Below are positions 44,521-54,170 of a stretch of 61,959 bases of DNA, piece by piece. A program made the translations under genes and the position numbers. The DNA lies in the NCBI GenBank assembly GCA_017617655.1, contig JAFZVU010000079.1:1-61959 (forward strand), read 5' to 3'. How positions within the stretch are numbered: the stretch's first letter is position 1; each line of letters begins with the position of its first letter. The notes under the pieces are model-generated. The model had not been told where the DNA came from. It saw only the letters and a program-made list of their open reading frames with translations, and did not search any database. Source of the stretch: Bacteroidales bacterium (GTDB lineage Bacteria; Bacteroidota; Bacteroidia; Bacteroidales; UBA932).

Positions 44521-45084
44521 TTATTCCTCCAGCAGCTCTGCTGAGATGGTTTCGATATAGCCGGGGATGACGCGGCCGGTGCCTTTGTGGAGGTCTCTCT
44601 TGTCGGCGGTCATGGTCAGCACCTCGTAGTCGGGAGTGACGGTTACATATACCTTGTCGTAGGTCATGCGGCCTTCCTTGGTCTCAGAGTAGCCTGAGAA
44701 GACATAGTCGTAATAGGCGACATCGTCGATGCGCTCTCCTATTTCCTGCTCCAGATAATCCATGCACTCAAGGTTTACCTTGGCCTTCTCCATGGCCTGG
44801 CGGTGACTTTCGGCTGTCTTGGGCTTACCTTCGGCGTTGTATCTCCAGTAGAGCTTCTCCTCGGTCTGCTGCTTGAGGCGGAAGACATCCTTGCGGCGGT
44901 CGAATTCGGTGCGGAAGGTAGTGGAGTCTATCTTCGCGAGGTCATAGATGCGGAAGCTGTAGTCGCCTTTGGCGTCTTTCATCGCGGCGGCCTCGATGGC
45001 GGCAGCCACCGGGTCGGGGGTCTTGTTATTACAAGAAGTGACGACCGCCAGGGCCGTCACTAATATTGTTAAGAATCGATGCAT
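44521..45084 (-). CDS. Lipoprotein of unknown function
   Basis: A 187-residue lipoprotein (lipobox AVVTSCNNK). The mature part alternates acidic and basic residues, with RIYDLAKIDSTTFRTEFDRR, KTAESHRQAMEKAKVNLECM and a C-terminal beta region YDKVYVTVTPDYEVLTMTA. No domain was recognised. It starts 3 bp after the DUF4783 gene stops on the same strand, so the two are probably co-expressed. The efp terminator serves as its downstream boundary. Confidence 0.82.
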   Translation of the reverse strand: MHRFLTILVTALAVVTSCNNKTPDPVAAAIEAAAMKDAKGDYSFRIYDLAKIDSTTFRTEFDRRKDVFRLKQQTEEKLYWRYNAEGKPKTAESHRQAMEKAKVNLECMDYLEQEIGERIDDVAYYDYVFSGYSETKEGRMTYDKVYVTVTPDYEVLTMTADKRDLHKGTGRVIPGYIETISAELLEE

Positions 45085-45087
45085 GAC

Positions 45088-45561
45088 TTAATCTTTCTCT
45101 ATGCGGAGCTGCTGGATGGAGTTCTTGCCGTCATCTGTGCGGACATAGATGATGACCCTGAACTTCTCTGCGCCGGCGCTCAGGCTGCCCACCGCGTATG
45201 ACATCGGGGGACGGCCGCTCTTATGGATGATTGTGAATTTCTTGGGAGTGTTGTTGTTGAAGAAATTCTTCATGATGAGCTTGGCCTGGCTGCGGGTGCA
45301 GCTGTTGACAGAGCCTGTGATGTCAAGCTCGAGATTGTCTGCAAACCATGCTGAGAGCTTTTCGGCATCTCCTGATTCAATGTACTTGCCTATAGAGGTG
45401 AAGACATCCGTAGCGGCCTGGGACTGATTCTGCTGGCTGCCTGACTGCATGACGGTCTGGCCGGGCTGCAGCTGCATCTGGATAGGAGTAGTGTTCTGGG
45501 CAGATGCTGCAACCGGTACGGCAAAAAGTGCAAGAGCTACGTATAAATAAAAATTTCTCAT
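45088..45561 (-). CDS. Secreted DUF4783 protein
   Basis: A 157-residue secreted protein (signal peptide LALFAVPVAASAQ) with a Gln/Ser-rich linker and a C-terminal NTF2-like fold: DVFTSIGKYIESGDAEKLSA, WFADNLELDI and SQAKLIMKNFFNNNTPKKF. This is the DUF4783 family of Bacteroidetes, of unknown function. It leads a two-gene unit with the lipoprotein at 44521. A minus-strand -7 box (TAAATTTG) is at 45584-45591, shared with the divergent rlmH promoter region. Confidence 0.85.
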   Translation of the reverse strand: MRNFYLYVALALFAVPVAASAQNTTPIQMQLQPGQTVMQSGSQQNQSQAATDVFTSIGKYIESGDAEKLSAWFADNLELDITGSVNSCTRSQAKLIMKNFFNNNTPKKFTIIHKSGRPPMSYAVGSLSAGAEKFRVIIYVRTDDGKNSIQQLRIEKD

Positions 45562-45583
45562 CGTTGTGATTAATTCAACGCCG

Positions 45584-45621
45584 CAAATTTAGCAAAAATC
45601 AAGCCATATATCTTAAATTTG
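45584..45621. promoter_or_regulatory. Divergent -7 boxes for the DUF4783 gene and rlmH
   Basis: Minus-strand TAAATTTG at 45584-45591, 23 bp before the DUF4783 start, and plus-strand TAAATTTG at 45614-45621, 29 bp before the rlmH start. The boxes are identical and point outward. Confidence 0.5.
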
Positions 45622-45650
45622 CATGAACTAATAATGCAAAACCTTCCGAA

Positions 45651-46124
45651 ATGACGATCAAGCTGGTAGTTGTCGGCAAGACTGAAGAAAAATATCTGTG
45701 CGAGGGCATAGACATCTATCGTGCCAGACTTGAACACTACTGCCGTTTCGAAATGGTGACTATTCCTGCCCTGAAGGGCGCAAGGAGCCTCAGCAAGGAG
45801 CAGCTGAAGGACCGCGAAGCGGAGCTCATCCTCAAGAACCTGTCCGCCACGGACGAATGCATCCTGCTGGATGAAAGGGGAAAAGAGTTCACTTCGAGCA
45901 GTTGGGCACAACATTTGGAGCAAAAGTTCGCCCACAGTTCCAGGAATATAGTGTTCGTCATCGGAGGGAGCATGGGGTTCGGCAAAAAGGTATATGAAAG
46001 GGCCGACGGCATGATGTCTCTTTCCAGGATGACATTTTCGCACCAGATGGTCAGGCTCATATTCCTCGAGCAGCTGTACAGGGCTTTTACAATAATTGAA
46101 GGGGAACCTTACCACCACGAATGA
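45651..46124 (+). CDS. rlmH: 23S rRNA (pseudouridine-1915-N3)-methyltransferase
   Basis: A 157-residue SPOUT methyltransferase acting on helix 69 of 23S rRNA in assembled ribosomes. It shows the knot segments IVFVIGGSMGFGKKVYERA and MMSLSRMTFSHQMVRLIFLE with the terminal QLYRAFTIIEGEPYHHE, which is the RlmH signature. Full length. It overlaps the sensor kinase gene by 4 bp (ATGA), an unexpected pairing of rRNA modification and signalling genes, probably only shared transcription. Confidence 0.97.
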   Translation: MTIKLVVVGKTEEKYLCEGIDIYRARLEHYCRFEMVTIPALKGARSLSKEQLKDREAELILKNLSATDECILLDERGKEFTSSSWAQHLEQKFAHSSRNIVFVIGGSMGFGKKVYERADGMMSLSRMTFSHQMVRLIFLEQLYRAFTIIEGEPYHHE

Positions 46125-49100
46125 AGGCCGACGCCAGACACATATCCATCCTGCTTGCGGTGACAGCTCTGCTGGCATTCCTGCTGTCGTTGATTCCCCC
46201 GGTGGCCCAGCGCATCGACGCCAGGCAGGCGGCAAGGGTTGAGAGGAGGCTGGAAAAGAAGCAGAGGCAGATGGAGCGCTACGTCCGTCAGGTGCAGGAG
46301 CTGCCGGTCGACCAGTGGATCCTGCTTCCGGGCTTCCCCGACGACATGGTGCTCTACCGCTACAATGCCGACACCCTGCAGTCATGGGTCAACGAGTTCT
46401 CTATCAGCAACGACGAAGTCGACGTGCCGCCGCGGTGGTACCGCCTGCACTTCATGAGCAACGACAACCTCTACAACACCCCTCTGGCATATATAACCGA
46501 CGATTACAATTATGTCAACCTGGGCCTGTCATGGTATGTAGTCAGGTCTTATACGACCGGCCCGACCAAGATAATCACCGGCATCCGCATCAAGGACGAG
46601 TATCCCTCCGACAATATGACCATCGTGAGCAAGATGAATCCTTCGCTCGGCATGAACAAAGGATTCACGTCTTCTACTCTCGATGAGAACAACGGCGTAT
46701 TCGTCCACGGAAGCGACGGCAGGCCGCTGTTCTCCATCGTGCCGGCCTCGGCATCGACGGTGATGTACCGCGACTACAGCCTGCGTTTCATCGCCCTCGC
46801 TCTTATCTTGCTGGCGGTATTCTTCTGGCATTTCAGCAAGCGCAGCCGCGCCTCTTTCTATCTGACCTTCGCCGTGCTGTCGGCCACGCTGCTCTATGCG
46901 ACTCTGCTGTTCCGCCATGTCGATACGGACGCGATGATATTCTCTCCAGTGCTGTATGCTGACACGGGCTGGTTCAATTCTTTCGCGGCCATGCTGGCCA
47001 GCCATCTGTACATCATCCTCGGCATACTGGCGGCTTTCATAATCAGGAAGGCTCTCTACAGGAAGATCCTCACTATGAGCAAGGCGAAAAGGTATATAGT
47101 GGGATGGGTCCTCATCGCTGCGACAGTGCTGCTGGTGCTCTACATACATCTCACGCTGCGCTCGCTGATCCTGAACTCGAGCATCGTGCTGGCCCTGTAC
47201 AGAATCACCGAGCTCTCGGTTTATTCCATCCTGAGCTACTTCATGTATGCGCTGCTGTTCCTGTCGCTGCTGTTCCTGATACAGGTGACCCTGGTAGTGT
47301 GGGATAAGCAGGACCGCTGGCCGATAACATCTCTAAAGGGAATAATTATCTTCTCTGTCGTTACGGCAATCTATACTGCCACCGTGGTTTCTGTCTTCGG
47401 TAAGGACAAGGAGATAAGGACAAACCTGGTGCGCACCAACAGAATGGCCGTGGAGCGCGACCTGTCGCTGGAGATCCAGCTGCGCGAGATTGAGAACCCC
47501 ATAGCTTCCGACCAGCTGATCGGCATGCTAAGCTACTGGCCCGACGGAGGTACCGAGGTCATCCGCAACAGGATACTCGAGCGCTACCTCTACAGCAATT
47601 TCAGCCAGAAATATGACATCGCCGTGACCACCTGCGAGACCAACAGCAAGCTGCTCATCGACCAGTATACGCAGGTGGTGGACTGCTACGACTTCTACAG
47701 CGACGAGATAAGCCGCTACGGTGTGCAGCTGGCGCCGACCTCGCGCTTCTTCTACATGAACAACTACTACGGCGAGACGGTCTACGTGGGCATATTCACA
47801 TACATGAACTACCAGACCTACCAGACCGCACGGCTGTATCTCGAGATAGTGCGCAAGTCTCAGAGCGGCACCTTCGTCTACCCCGAGGGCATGATGACCG
47901 CCGACAACGTGCGCTCTTCGATCCCCGAGCAGTACTCATACGCCAAGTATGCTTCCGGCAGGCTGGTGTCTTCGTCCGGAGACTTCAACTACCCGGCCCG
48001 GAATTCATATTCTGACCTTCCTGTGGGCTATCGGGTGAACCATAGCGACGGATATCTGCATTTCGTCAACAAACTTTCCGACGACGAGGTGATAGTGATA
48101 TCCAGGGCAGTCATCCCCGAGTATTCGTTCCTCGTGTCGTTGTCATACCTGCTTCTGCTGTTCTGCATCGTGAACATGTTAGGTACTCACGGGATGCGGC
48201 GCCGCTCGCTCCTCGACCTGCCTGCACATTCCTTCAAGAGGAAGATTACTTTCCTGATCGTAATCGCGCTGGCCACCGCCCTTATCTGCGTGGGCGTGGG
48301 CACCATCTTCTACACCCTGAGCCGCACCAGGGCCAGCAACGAGGAGCAGATGGAGAGCAAGATGACCATAGTCCAGGCAACCCTCTCGGAGTTCTGCCAG
48401 TACACCCTGCGCTACAACGACTTGAACATCACCCAGCTGTATGAGGCGATGAAGAGGGTGGCAGTCAATACGCAGAGCGACGTGAACCTCTACGACACCC
48501 ACGGCTCGCTAATACGCTCTACCAAGCCTGAGCTGTTCGAGCAGTTCATCATGGGCTCCCGCATGAACCACGACGCCTTCTACAATATTGTAAAGAAGGA
48601 TGCAAGCCGGTACATCGCGGAGGAGGTCATAGCCGGCAACAAATACCTCTCGATCTACGCTCCGCTGTTCAATGTGGACGGCTCTCTGGTGGCTGTGGCC
48701 AACATCCCTTACATATCTACCAGCTCCGAACTGCAGGCCGACGCCCTGCAGACTGTGGCGACCATAGTTAACATCTACCTGCTCATCCTTCTGGCCGGCC
48801 TTATCATCGGACTGATGTTCGCCAATTCCATCTCCAGGCCTCTGACCGAAATCAAGGGCAAGATGGAGTCTCTGACAGTGGACGGACTCCAGAAGGAGCA
48901 TATCAACTACCGCGACACCCGCGACGAGCTGGGCGTGCTGGTGCAGGCCTATAATAAGATGGTCGACGACCTCGAGGAGAGCACCAGGCGGCTGGCCGAG
49001 ACGGAGAGGGAGCAGGCATGGAAGGAGATGGCCCGCCAGATCGCTCATGAGATAAAGAACCCTCTGACACCGATGAGGCTGAGCATCCAGCACATGATGC

Positions 49101-49681
49101 GCCTCAAGAAGCAGAACGTCCCGGGTTGGGAAGACCGCTTCGAGGAGCTCAGCCACTCCCTGCTGGAGCAGATAGACATCCTAAGCGAGACTGCCAACGA
49201 GTTCTCGCAGTTCTCTAAGTTCTACAGCGAGGACGAGACAGTCGAGAATCTGGACGAGCTGCTGAGCGAGCAAGTGGTGCTCTTCGGCGGCCGGGACGAT
49301 GTGTCGGTGTCTTACCGCTGCAATGTGGAGCAACCACTGGTGCGCGTGCGCAAGAAACAGATAATCAGAGCCTTCGTTAACCTTATCTCCAATGCAGTCC
49401 AGGCTGTGGAGCAGATTCCCGGCGGCAAGGTGCTCATCAGCGTTGATGATGCCGGGAAAGGGGAGTACTCTGTTTCAATAGAGGACAACGGCCCCGGCGT
49501 GAGCCCCGAGAACCGCAGCAAGCTGTTCAAACCGAACTTCACCACCAAGTCTTCCGGCACCGGCCTCGGGCTGGCCATCACCCGCAGCATCGTAGAACAG
49601 AGCGAGGGCCGCATTTTCTACCGCACATCCGATCTCGGCGGAGCAGCATTCGTCATTGTGCTCCCGAAGTTATTGGGTTAA
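46121..49681 (+). CDS. Large NtrY-like sensor histidine kinase
   Basis: A 1186-residue inner-membrane kinase. One N-terminal membrane segment (ISILLAVTALLAFLLSLIPP) is followed by an extracytoplasmic region of about 200 residues and a block of several membrane helices (about 225-430). A second extracytoplasmic region and a further helix come next, then another sensor loop, and a helix running into HAMP (NSISRPLTEIKGKMESL). The transmitter has the H-box QIAHEIKNPLTPMRLSIQHM (about H975), the N-box NLISNAVQAVEQ, and GPGVSPENRSKLFKPNFTT with GTGLGLAI. The kinase core is NtrY-like and probably pairs with the NtrC-like regulator at 41079. Confidence 0.92.
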   Translation: MKADARHISILLAVTALLAFLLSLIPPVAQRIDARQAARVERRLEKKQRQMERYVRQVQELPVDQWILLPGFPDDMVLYRYNADTLQSWVNEFSISNDEVDVPPRWYRLHFMSNDNLYNTPLAYITDDYNYVNLGLSWYVVRSYTTGPTKIITGIRIKDEYPSDNMTIVSKMNPSLGMNKGFTSSTLDENNGVFVHGSDGRPLFSIVPASASTVMYRDYSLRFIALALILLAVFFWHFSKRSRASFYLTFAVLSATLLYATLLFRHVDTDAMIFSPVLYADTGWFNSFAAMLASHLYIILGILAAFIIRKALYRKILTMSKAKRYIVGWVLIAATVLLVLYIHLTLRSLILNSSIVLALYRITELSVYSILSYFMYALLFLSLLFLIQVTLVVWDKQDRWPITSLKGIIIFSVVTAIYTATVVSVFGKDKEIRTNLVRTNRMAVERDLSLEIQLREIENPIASDQLIGMLSYWPDGGTEVIRNRILERYLYSNFSQKYDIAVTTCETNSKLLIDQYTQVVDCYDFYSDEISRYGVQLAPTSRFFYMNNYYGETVYVGIFTYMNYQTYQTARLYLEIVRKSQSGTFVYPEGMMTADNVRSSIPEQYSYAKYASGRLVSSSGDFNYPARNSYSDLPVGYRVNHSDGYLHFVNKLSDDEVIVISRAVIPEYSFLVSLSYLLLLFCIVNMLGTHGMRRRSLLDLPAHSFKRKITFLIVIALATALICVGVGTIFYTLSRTRASNEEQMESKMTIVQATLSEFCQYTLRYNDLNITQLYEAMKRVAVNTQSDVNLYDTHGSLIRSTKPELFEQFIMGSRMNHDAFYNIVKKDASRYIAEEVIAGNKYLSIYAPLFNVDGSLVAVANIPYISTSSELQADALQTVATIVNIYLLILLAGLIIGLMFANSISRPLTEIKGKMESLTVDGLQKEHINYRDTRDELGVLVQAYNKMVDDLEESTRRLAETEREQAWKEMARQIAHEIKNPLTPMRLSIQHMMRLKKQNVPGWEDRFEELSHSLLEQIDILSETANEFSQFSKFYSEDETVENLDELLSEQVVLFGGRDDVSVSYRCNVEQPLVRVRKKQIIRAFVNLISNAVQAVEQIPGGKVLISVDDAGKGEYSVSIEDNGPGVSPENRSKLFKPNFTTKSSGTGLGLAITRSIVEQSEGRIFYRTSDLGGAAFVIVLPKLLG

Positions 49682-49759
49682 AAACCTGACGTTGATAACC
49701 TTTGGCCTTCTGTTAATAACTGGGCCGTGACGGGCTTCGCGACAATCGATTTATTTGGT

Positions 49760-49767
49760 TAAATTTG
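49760..49767 (+). promoter_or_regulatory. -7 box before parE
   Basis: TAAATTTG ends 17 bp before the parE ATG at 49785, within the 103-bp gap after the kinase gene. The upstream -33 is not convincing. Confidence 0.4.
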
Positions 49768-49784
49768 CGTCGCAAAAAATCGCC

Positions 49785-51653
49785 ATGGCAGAAGATTTAC
49801 TCAAGCAGCAGCTGGAAGACGATTATACTAAGGACAAGGTCGTCACCCTGGACGGACTGGAGCATATCCGCCGCAGGCTCTCGATGTATATCGGGCGCAG
49901 GGGAGACGGCAAGGATCCTACCGACGGTATCTATGTCCTCGCCAAGGAGGTCATCGACAACTCTATCGACGAGTTCGCGATGGGCTTCGGCAAGCGCGTT
50001 GACATCACTCTGGAAGGCAACTGCCTGACGGTGCGCGACTATGGCCGCGGCATTCCGCTGGAGTCTGTGGTAGACGCGGTGAGCAAGCTGAACACCGGCG
50101 CCAAGTTCGACACTGCCGTCTTCAAGAAGTCGGTGGGTCTGAACGGCGTGGGTCTCAAGGCTGTAAATGCGCTTTCCAGCAGTTTCACCGTGCAGGCCTT
50201 CCGCAACGGCCGCACCATGAAAGCCGTCTTCGAGCGGGGCAAGCTGCAGCACAGCGAAGAGACCGACACCAATGAGAAGAACGGCACCATGGTGAGCTTC
50301 ATTCCCGACGACGAGATCTTCCCCGGCTACGCTTTCCAGACGGATTTCCTCGTGACCATGTTCAAGAACTACGCTTATCTGAACGTAGGCCTGCAGCTGG
50401 TCTTCAACAAGGAAGTCTACAAGTCTGAGAACGGCCTGCTCGACCTGCTGAACGACAATCTCGACGAGCAGCCTCTCTACGAGCCTATATATCTGCGCGG
50501 CCAGGACATAGAAGTGGTGATTACCCACGGCCTCAAATACGGCGAGAACATCTATTCGTTCGTGAACGGCCAGAACACCATCCTTGGCGGCACCCACCTG
50601 GCAGCCTTCAAGGAGGCCCTCGGCAAGACGCTGAAGGAGTTCTACAAGAAGGATTTCACCCCGGCCGACACCCGTCAGTCCATAATAGGCGCCATCAGCA
50701 TCCGCGTCCAGGAGCCCGAGTTCGAGGCTCAGACAAAGGTGCAGCTCGGCAGCAAGAACATGTCTAAGGACGGCCCGACCATCCAGAAGTTCGTGGGCGA
50801 CTTCATCAGCAAGGAGCTTGACAACTACCTGCATATCCATCCCGCCACCGCCGACATCCTGCTGCAGAAGATCCTGGCTTCCGAGAAGGAGCGCAAGGTC
50901 ATCCAGGGCATCCGCAAGGAGGCCAAGGAGCGCATCAAGAAGGCTTCCCTCAACAACAAGAAGCTCAGCGACTGCAAGGTCCACTTCACAGACAAGGGCG
51001 AAGAGGCTTCCCGCTCCATGATCTTCCTCACCGAGGGCGATTCAGCCTCCGGCTCCATCAAGAAGATCCGCAACACCGTCAACCAGGCGGTCTTCAGCCT
51101 CAAGGGAAAGCCGCTGAACAGCTACAAGGCTTCCAAGAAGGATGTCTACGAGAACGAAGAACTCGCGCTGCTGCAGGCAGCCCTCAACATAGACGAAGAC
51201 ATCAACAATCTCCGCTACAATTATGTGGTGATTGCTACAGATGCCGATATGGACGGCATGCACATCCGTCTTCTGCTGCTTACTTTCTTCCTTAAGTTCT
51301 ACCCCGAGCTGGTGCGCCAGGGCCATGTCTACATCCTGCAGACTCCTCTGTTCAGGGTGGCCGACAAAGCCCACAACATCTACTGCTACAGCTCTACCGA
51401 GAAAGACGCAGCCACGAAGAAGCTCGGCAGGAACGCCCAGGTGACCCGTTTCAAAGGTCTCGGCGAGATCTCTCCTGACGAATTCAAGGGTTTCATAGGG
51501 GACGACATCAAGCTCGAGACGGTGCATCTCACCAAGGAAGATAATGTCGCCGACCTGCTCGAATTCTATATGGGTGAGAACGACAGCGTCCGTCTGGATT
51601 TCATCAGGGAGAACCTCCGCAGCGACATCGACAATACGGAAGAAGCCCAGTAG
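49785..51653 (+). CDS. parE: Type IIA DNA topoisomerase subunit B (topoisomerase IV, ParE)
   Basis: A 622-residue ATPase subunit. The start at 49785 (MAEDLLKQQLEDDYTKDKV) is preferred over 49755. GHKL ATPase motifs: KEVIDNSIDEFAMGFG, VRDYGRGIPLE and GLNGVGLKAVNALS. The TOPRIM domain has FLTEGDSASGSIKK, ATDADMDGMHIRLLLL and FKGLGEISPDEFKGF. Length and the lack of a GyrB-type insertion favour ParE over GyrB. The partner parC, often adjacent in Bacteroidetes, is not here; an acyltransferase gene follows after 2 bp. The ParE versus GyrB choice is probable, not certain. Confidence 0.88.
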   Translation: MAEDLLKQQLEDDYTKDKVVTLDGLEHIRRRLSMYIGRRGDGKDPTDGIYVLAKEVIDNSIDEFAMGFGKRVDITLEGNCLTVRDYGRGIPLESVVDAVSKLNTGAKFDTAVFKKSVGLNGVGLKAVNALSSSFTVQAFRNGRTMKAVFERGKLQHSEETDTNEKNGTMVSFIPDDEIFPGYAFQTDFLVTMFKNYAYLNVGLQLVFNKEVYKSENGLLDLLNDNLDEQPLYEPIYLRGQDIEVVITHGLKYGENIYSFVNGQNTILGGTHLAAFKEALGKTLKEFYKKDFTPADTRQSIIGAISIRVQEPEFEAQTKVQLGSKNMSKDGPTIQKFVGDFISKELDNYLHIHPATADILLQKILASEKERKVIQGIRKEAKERIKKASLNNKKLSDCKVHFTDKGEEASRSMIFLTEGDSASGSIKKIRNTVNQAVFSLKGKPLNSYKASKKDVYENEELALLQAALNIDEDINNLRYNYVVIATDADMDGMHIRLLLLTFFLKFYPELVRQGHVYILQTPLFRVADKAHNIYCYSSTEKDAATKKLGRNAQVTRFKGLGEISPDEFKGFIGDDIKLETVHLTKEDNVADLLEFYMGENDSVRLDFIRENLRSDIDNTEEAQ

Positions 51654-51655
51654 GA

Positions 51656-52213
51656 ATGAAACAGAAAACAGCCAAATTCATTTTTGAGAAGATTCTCGGG
51701 TGGACGGCAGTGACTCCGGCGGTTCCGGAGAAGAAAGCACTCATAATGGGAGTGCCCCACACCACTGTGTGGGATCTGCCCATCTCATATCTGTATTACA
51801 CTGCGATTGGCAACAAGATCACCATCCTGGTAAAGGAGAAGTTCTTCGTATTTCCCATCAAAGGCATCATCCGCAAGATGGGAGGGGTGCCCCTGACCAG
51901 CAAGGTGAACGTCATGATCCAGATCATCAACCTTTTCAACAACAGCGAGGTGTGCCACTACGGCATGGCTCCGGAAGGGACGAGGGCCCCGGTGAAGCAG
52001 TGGCGCACCGGTTTCCACTACATCGCCAAGAAGGCAAACGTCCCCGTGTACCTGGGCTATATCGACTGGAAGAACAAACGAATCTCCCGCGGAGAGAAGT
52101 TCGAGCTTACCGATGATGCCAATGAAGACATGAGAAGGATGCAGCGGATATACAAGAGTATGGATATTTCAGGGCTCCATCCTGAAAAGGTCGCCTTCAT
52201 GGACGATTTATAA
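51656..52213 (+). CDS. PlsC-like acyltransferase
   Basis: A 185-residue protein of the lysophosphatidic-acid acyltransferase fold. The catalytic HX4D box is GVPHTTVWDLPIS, and the substrate motif is MAPEGTRAPVKQWRTGFHYI. The remaining motifs (GGVPLTSK) are in order. It is shorter than PlsC proper and lacks membrane segments, so it is probably peripheral to the membrane. Its substrate, phospholipid or another acyl acceptor, is unknown. It follows parE by 2 bp. Confidence 0.82.
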   Translation: MKQKTAKFIFEKILGWTAVTPAVPEKKALIMGVPHTTVWDLPISYLYYTAIGNKITILVKEKFFVFPIKGIIRKMGGVPLTSKVNVMIQIINLFNNSEVCHYGMAPEGTRAPVKQWRTGFHYIAKKANVPVYLGYIDWKNKRISRGEKFELTDDANEDMRRMQRIYKSMDISGLHPEKVAFMDDL

Positions 52214-52274
52214 CGGAAAATGATTATATTAGCAGATTCGCAAAAACAACAACTAATAATATTTTTAGCTAATT

Positions 52275-54158
52275 ATGTCAGAAAAACTATTTGCCGAATT
52301 CCCTCCCGTCACCACGGAACAGTGGGAAGAGGCGATTATCAAAGACTTGAAAGGGGCCGACTATGACAAGAAGCTTGTCTGGAAGACCATCGAGGGTTTC
52401 AATGTGCGGCCCTATTACCGCGCCGAGAACCTCGCCGACATCAAGTTCATGGATACCCAGCCGGGCCAGTTCCCATTCGTAAGGGGTACCAAAAATTCAA
52501 ATGAATGGCTTATCCGCCAGGATTTCTGTGCATGTGAAAGCCTCGAAGAGGCCAACAAGCTTGCCCTGGACGCCCTGATGAAGGGTGCGAATTCAATCGG
52601 ATTCCAGCTCGGCCGCAAATGCCTTGATGAAAAAGAGATGGCTGTCCTGCTGAAGGACATCTGCCTCAAAGCCATCGAGGTCAACTTCTGCGGCTGCTGC
52701 CCCGGCAAGACCCGCGGCGTCATCGACAGCTTCCTCAAGGTGGCAGAAGCTCAGGGCGCAGCAAAGGATGAGATCCGCGCAAGCTTCGATTTCAGTCCGC
52801 TGCACGCTCTTACAGTTAAGGGTCATTTCTGCGACGACGCATACGACAAGCTCGCAGACTGCATCAAGGCTGTCGCCGGATATCCCAACATCCGCGTGGT
52901 GGCTGTCAAGGCCTTCGACTTCAACGCAGCCGGCAGCAGCATCAGCCAGGAGCTCGGCTACGGCATGGCCATCGGCAGCGAGTACATGACCGCCCTCACC
53001 GACAGAGGTCTCGACGCAGCTGAGGTTGCAAAGCGCATCAAATTCACCTTCGCCATCAGCGGCAACTACTTCTTCGAGATCGCCAAGTTCCGTGCAGCCC
53101 GCGTGCTCTGGGCCAACATCGTGAAGGCCTACGGCGTTGAAGACCTCGACGCTATGAAGATCAAGGTTCACGCCGTTACCAGCACATGGAACCAGACGGT
53201 TTATGACGCATACGTCAACATGCTCCGCGGCACCACCGAGGCCATGAGCGCCGCCCTCGCAGGCGTCGACTCTATCGAGGTGCTTCCGTTCGACCATGCG
53301 TTCCGTCCTGCCAACGAATTCTCCAACCGTATCGCCCGCAACACCCAGTCAATCCTCAAGGAAGAAGCTCACTTCGACAAGGTTGAAGACCCCGGCGCCG
53401 GCAGCTACTACATCGAGACTCTCACCAAGTCCATCGCAGCTGCAGCATGGGATATCTTCAAGGCTGTTGACGCCAAGGGCGGATATGTAGCCGCATTCAA
53501 GGCCGGCGACGTCCAGGCTGCAGTGAAGGCCGTTTCCGACAAGAAAGACCAGGCCATCGCAAAGCGCCGCGACACCATCCTCGGTACCAACCAGTATCCT
53601 AACTTCCTTGAGAAAGCCCCCGAGGAGATCACCAAAGAGATCGTTACCCGCAACGCCGAACCCGCAGGTTGCTGCGGCAAGAAAGATGACGACTGCAAGG
53701 TGGCTGAGCCTCTGCGTCCGTACCGCGGCGCCCAGGCTTTCGAGGCTCTCCGTCTCGCCACCGACCGCAGCGGCAAGCAGCCGCAGGCCTTCATGCTTAC
53801 CTTCGGTAACCTAGCAATGTGCCGCGCCCGCGCCCAGTTCAGCTGCAACTTCTTTGCTGTGGCTGGCTTCAAGGTGGTCGACAACAACCGCTTCTCTTCA
53901 ATCGAAGAGGGTGTCGAGGCCGCTCTCGCAGCCAAGGCTGACATCGTGGTGGCTTGCTCTGCCGACGACGAATATGCCGAGGCAGTTCCGAAGATCAAGG
54001 AGCTCATCGGCGACAAGGCCATCGTAGTTGTGGCCGGCGACCCTGAGTGCCGTCCCGAACTCGAAGCCAAGGGTATCGATAAATATATACATGTCAGATG
54101 CAATGTCCTTGAGACTCTCAAGGAATATCAGGCAGCAATGGGTATTAAAGAACTTTAA
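52275..54158 (+). CDS. mutA: Methylmalonyl-CoA mutase small subunit
   Basis: A 627-residue subunit of the cobalamin-dependent enzyme that interconverts succinyl-CoA and (R)-methylmalonyl-CoA on the route to propionate. It has the TIM-barrel half (EQWEEAIIKDLKGADYDKKL, YNMLRGTTEAMSAALAGVDS-like region, FDKVEDPGAGSYYIETLTKS) and a C-terminal B12-like fold that lacks the DxHxxG cobalamin ligand, as expected for the noncatalytic subunit. The large subunit gene follows after 12 bp. No cobalamin riboswitch was seen in the 61-bp upstream gap. Confidence 0.95.
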   Translation: MSEKLFAEFPPVTTEQWEEAIIKDLKGADYDKKLVWKTIEGFNVRPYYRAENLADIKFMDTQPGQFPFVRGTKNSNEWLIRQDFCACESLEEANKLALDALMKGANSIGFQLGRKCLDEKEMAVLLKDICLKAIEVNFCGCCPGKTRGVIDSFLKVAEAQGAAKDEIRASFDFSPLHALTVKGHFCDDAYDKLADCIKAVAGYPNIRVVAVKAFDFNAAGSSISQELGYGMAIGSEYMTALTDRGLDAAEVAKRIKFTFAISGNYFFEIAKFRAARVLWANIVKAYGVEDLDAMKIKVHAVTSTWNQTVYDAYVNMLRGTTEAMSAALAGVDSIEVLPFDHAFRPANEFSNRIARNTQSILKEEAHFDKVEDPGAGSYYIETLTKSIAAAAWDIFKAVDAKGGYVAAFKAGDVQAAVKAVSDKKDQAIAKRRDTILGTNQYPNFLEKAPEEITKEIVTRNAEPAGCCGKKDDDCKVAEPLRPYRGAQAFEALRLATDRSGKQPQAFMLTFGNLAMCRARAQFSCNFFAVAGFKVVDNNRFSSIEEGVEAALAAKADIVVACSADDEYAEAVPKIKELIGDKAIVVVAGDPECRPELEAKGIDKYIHVRCNVLETLKEYQAAMGIKEL

Positions 54159-54170
54159 AAACTTCAGCAG

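Noticed and set aside
52214..52274. Cobalamin riboswitch before mutA
   Set aside because: The gap is only 61 bp and shows no B12-box; too short for the aptamer.
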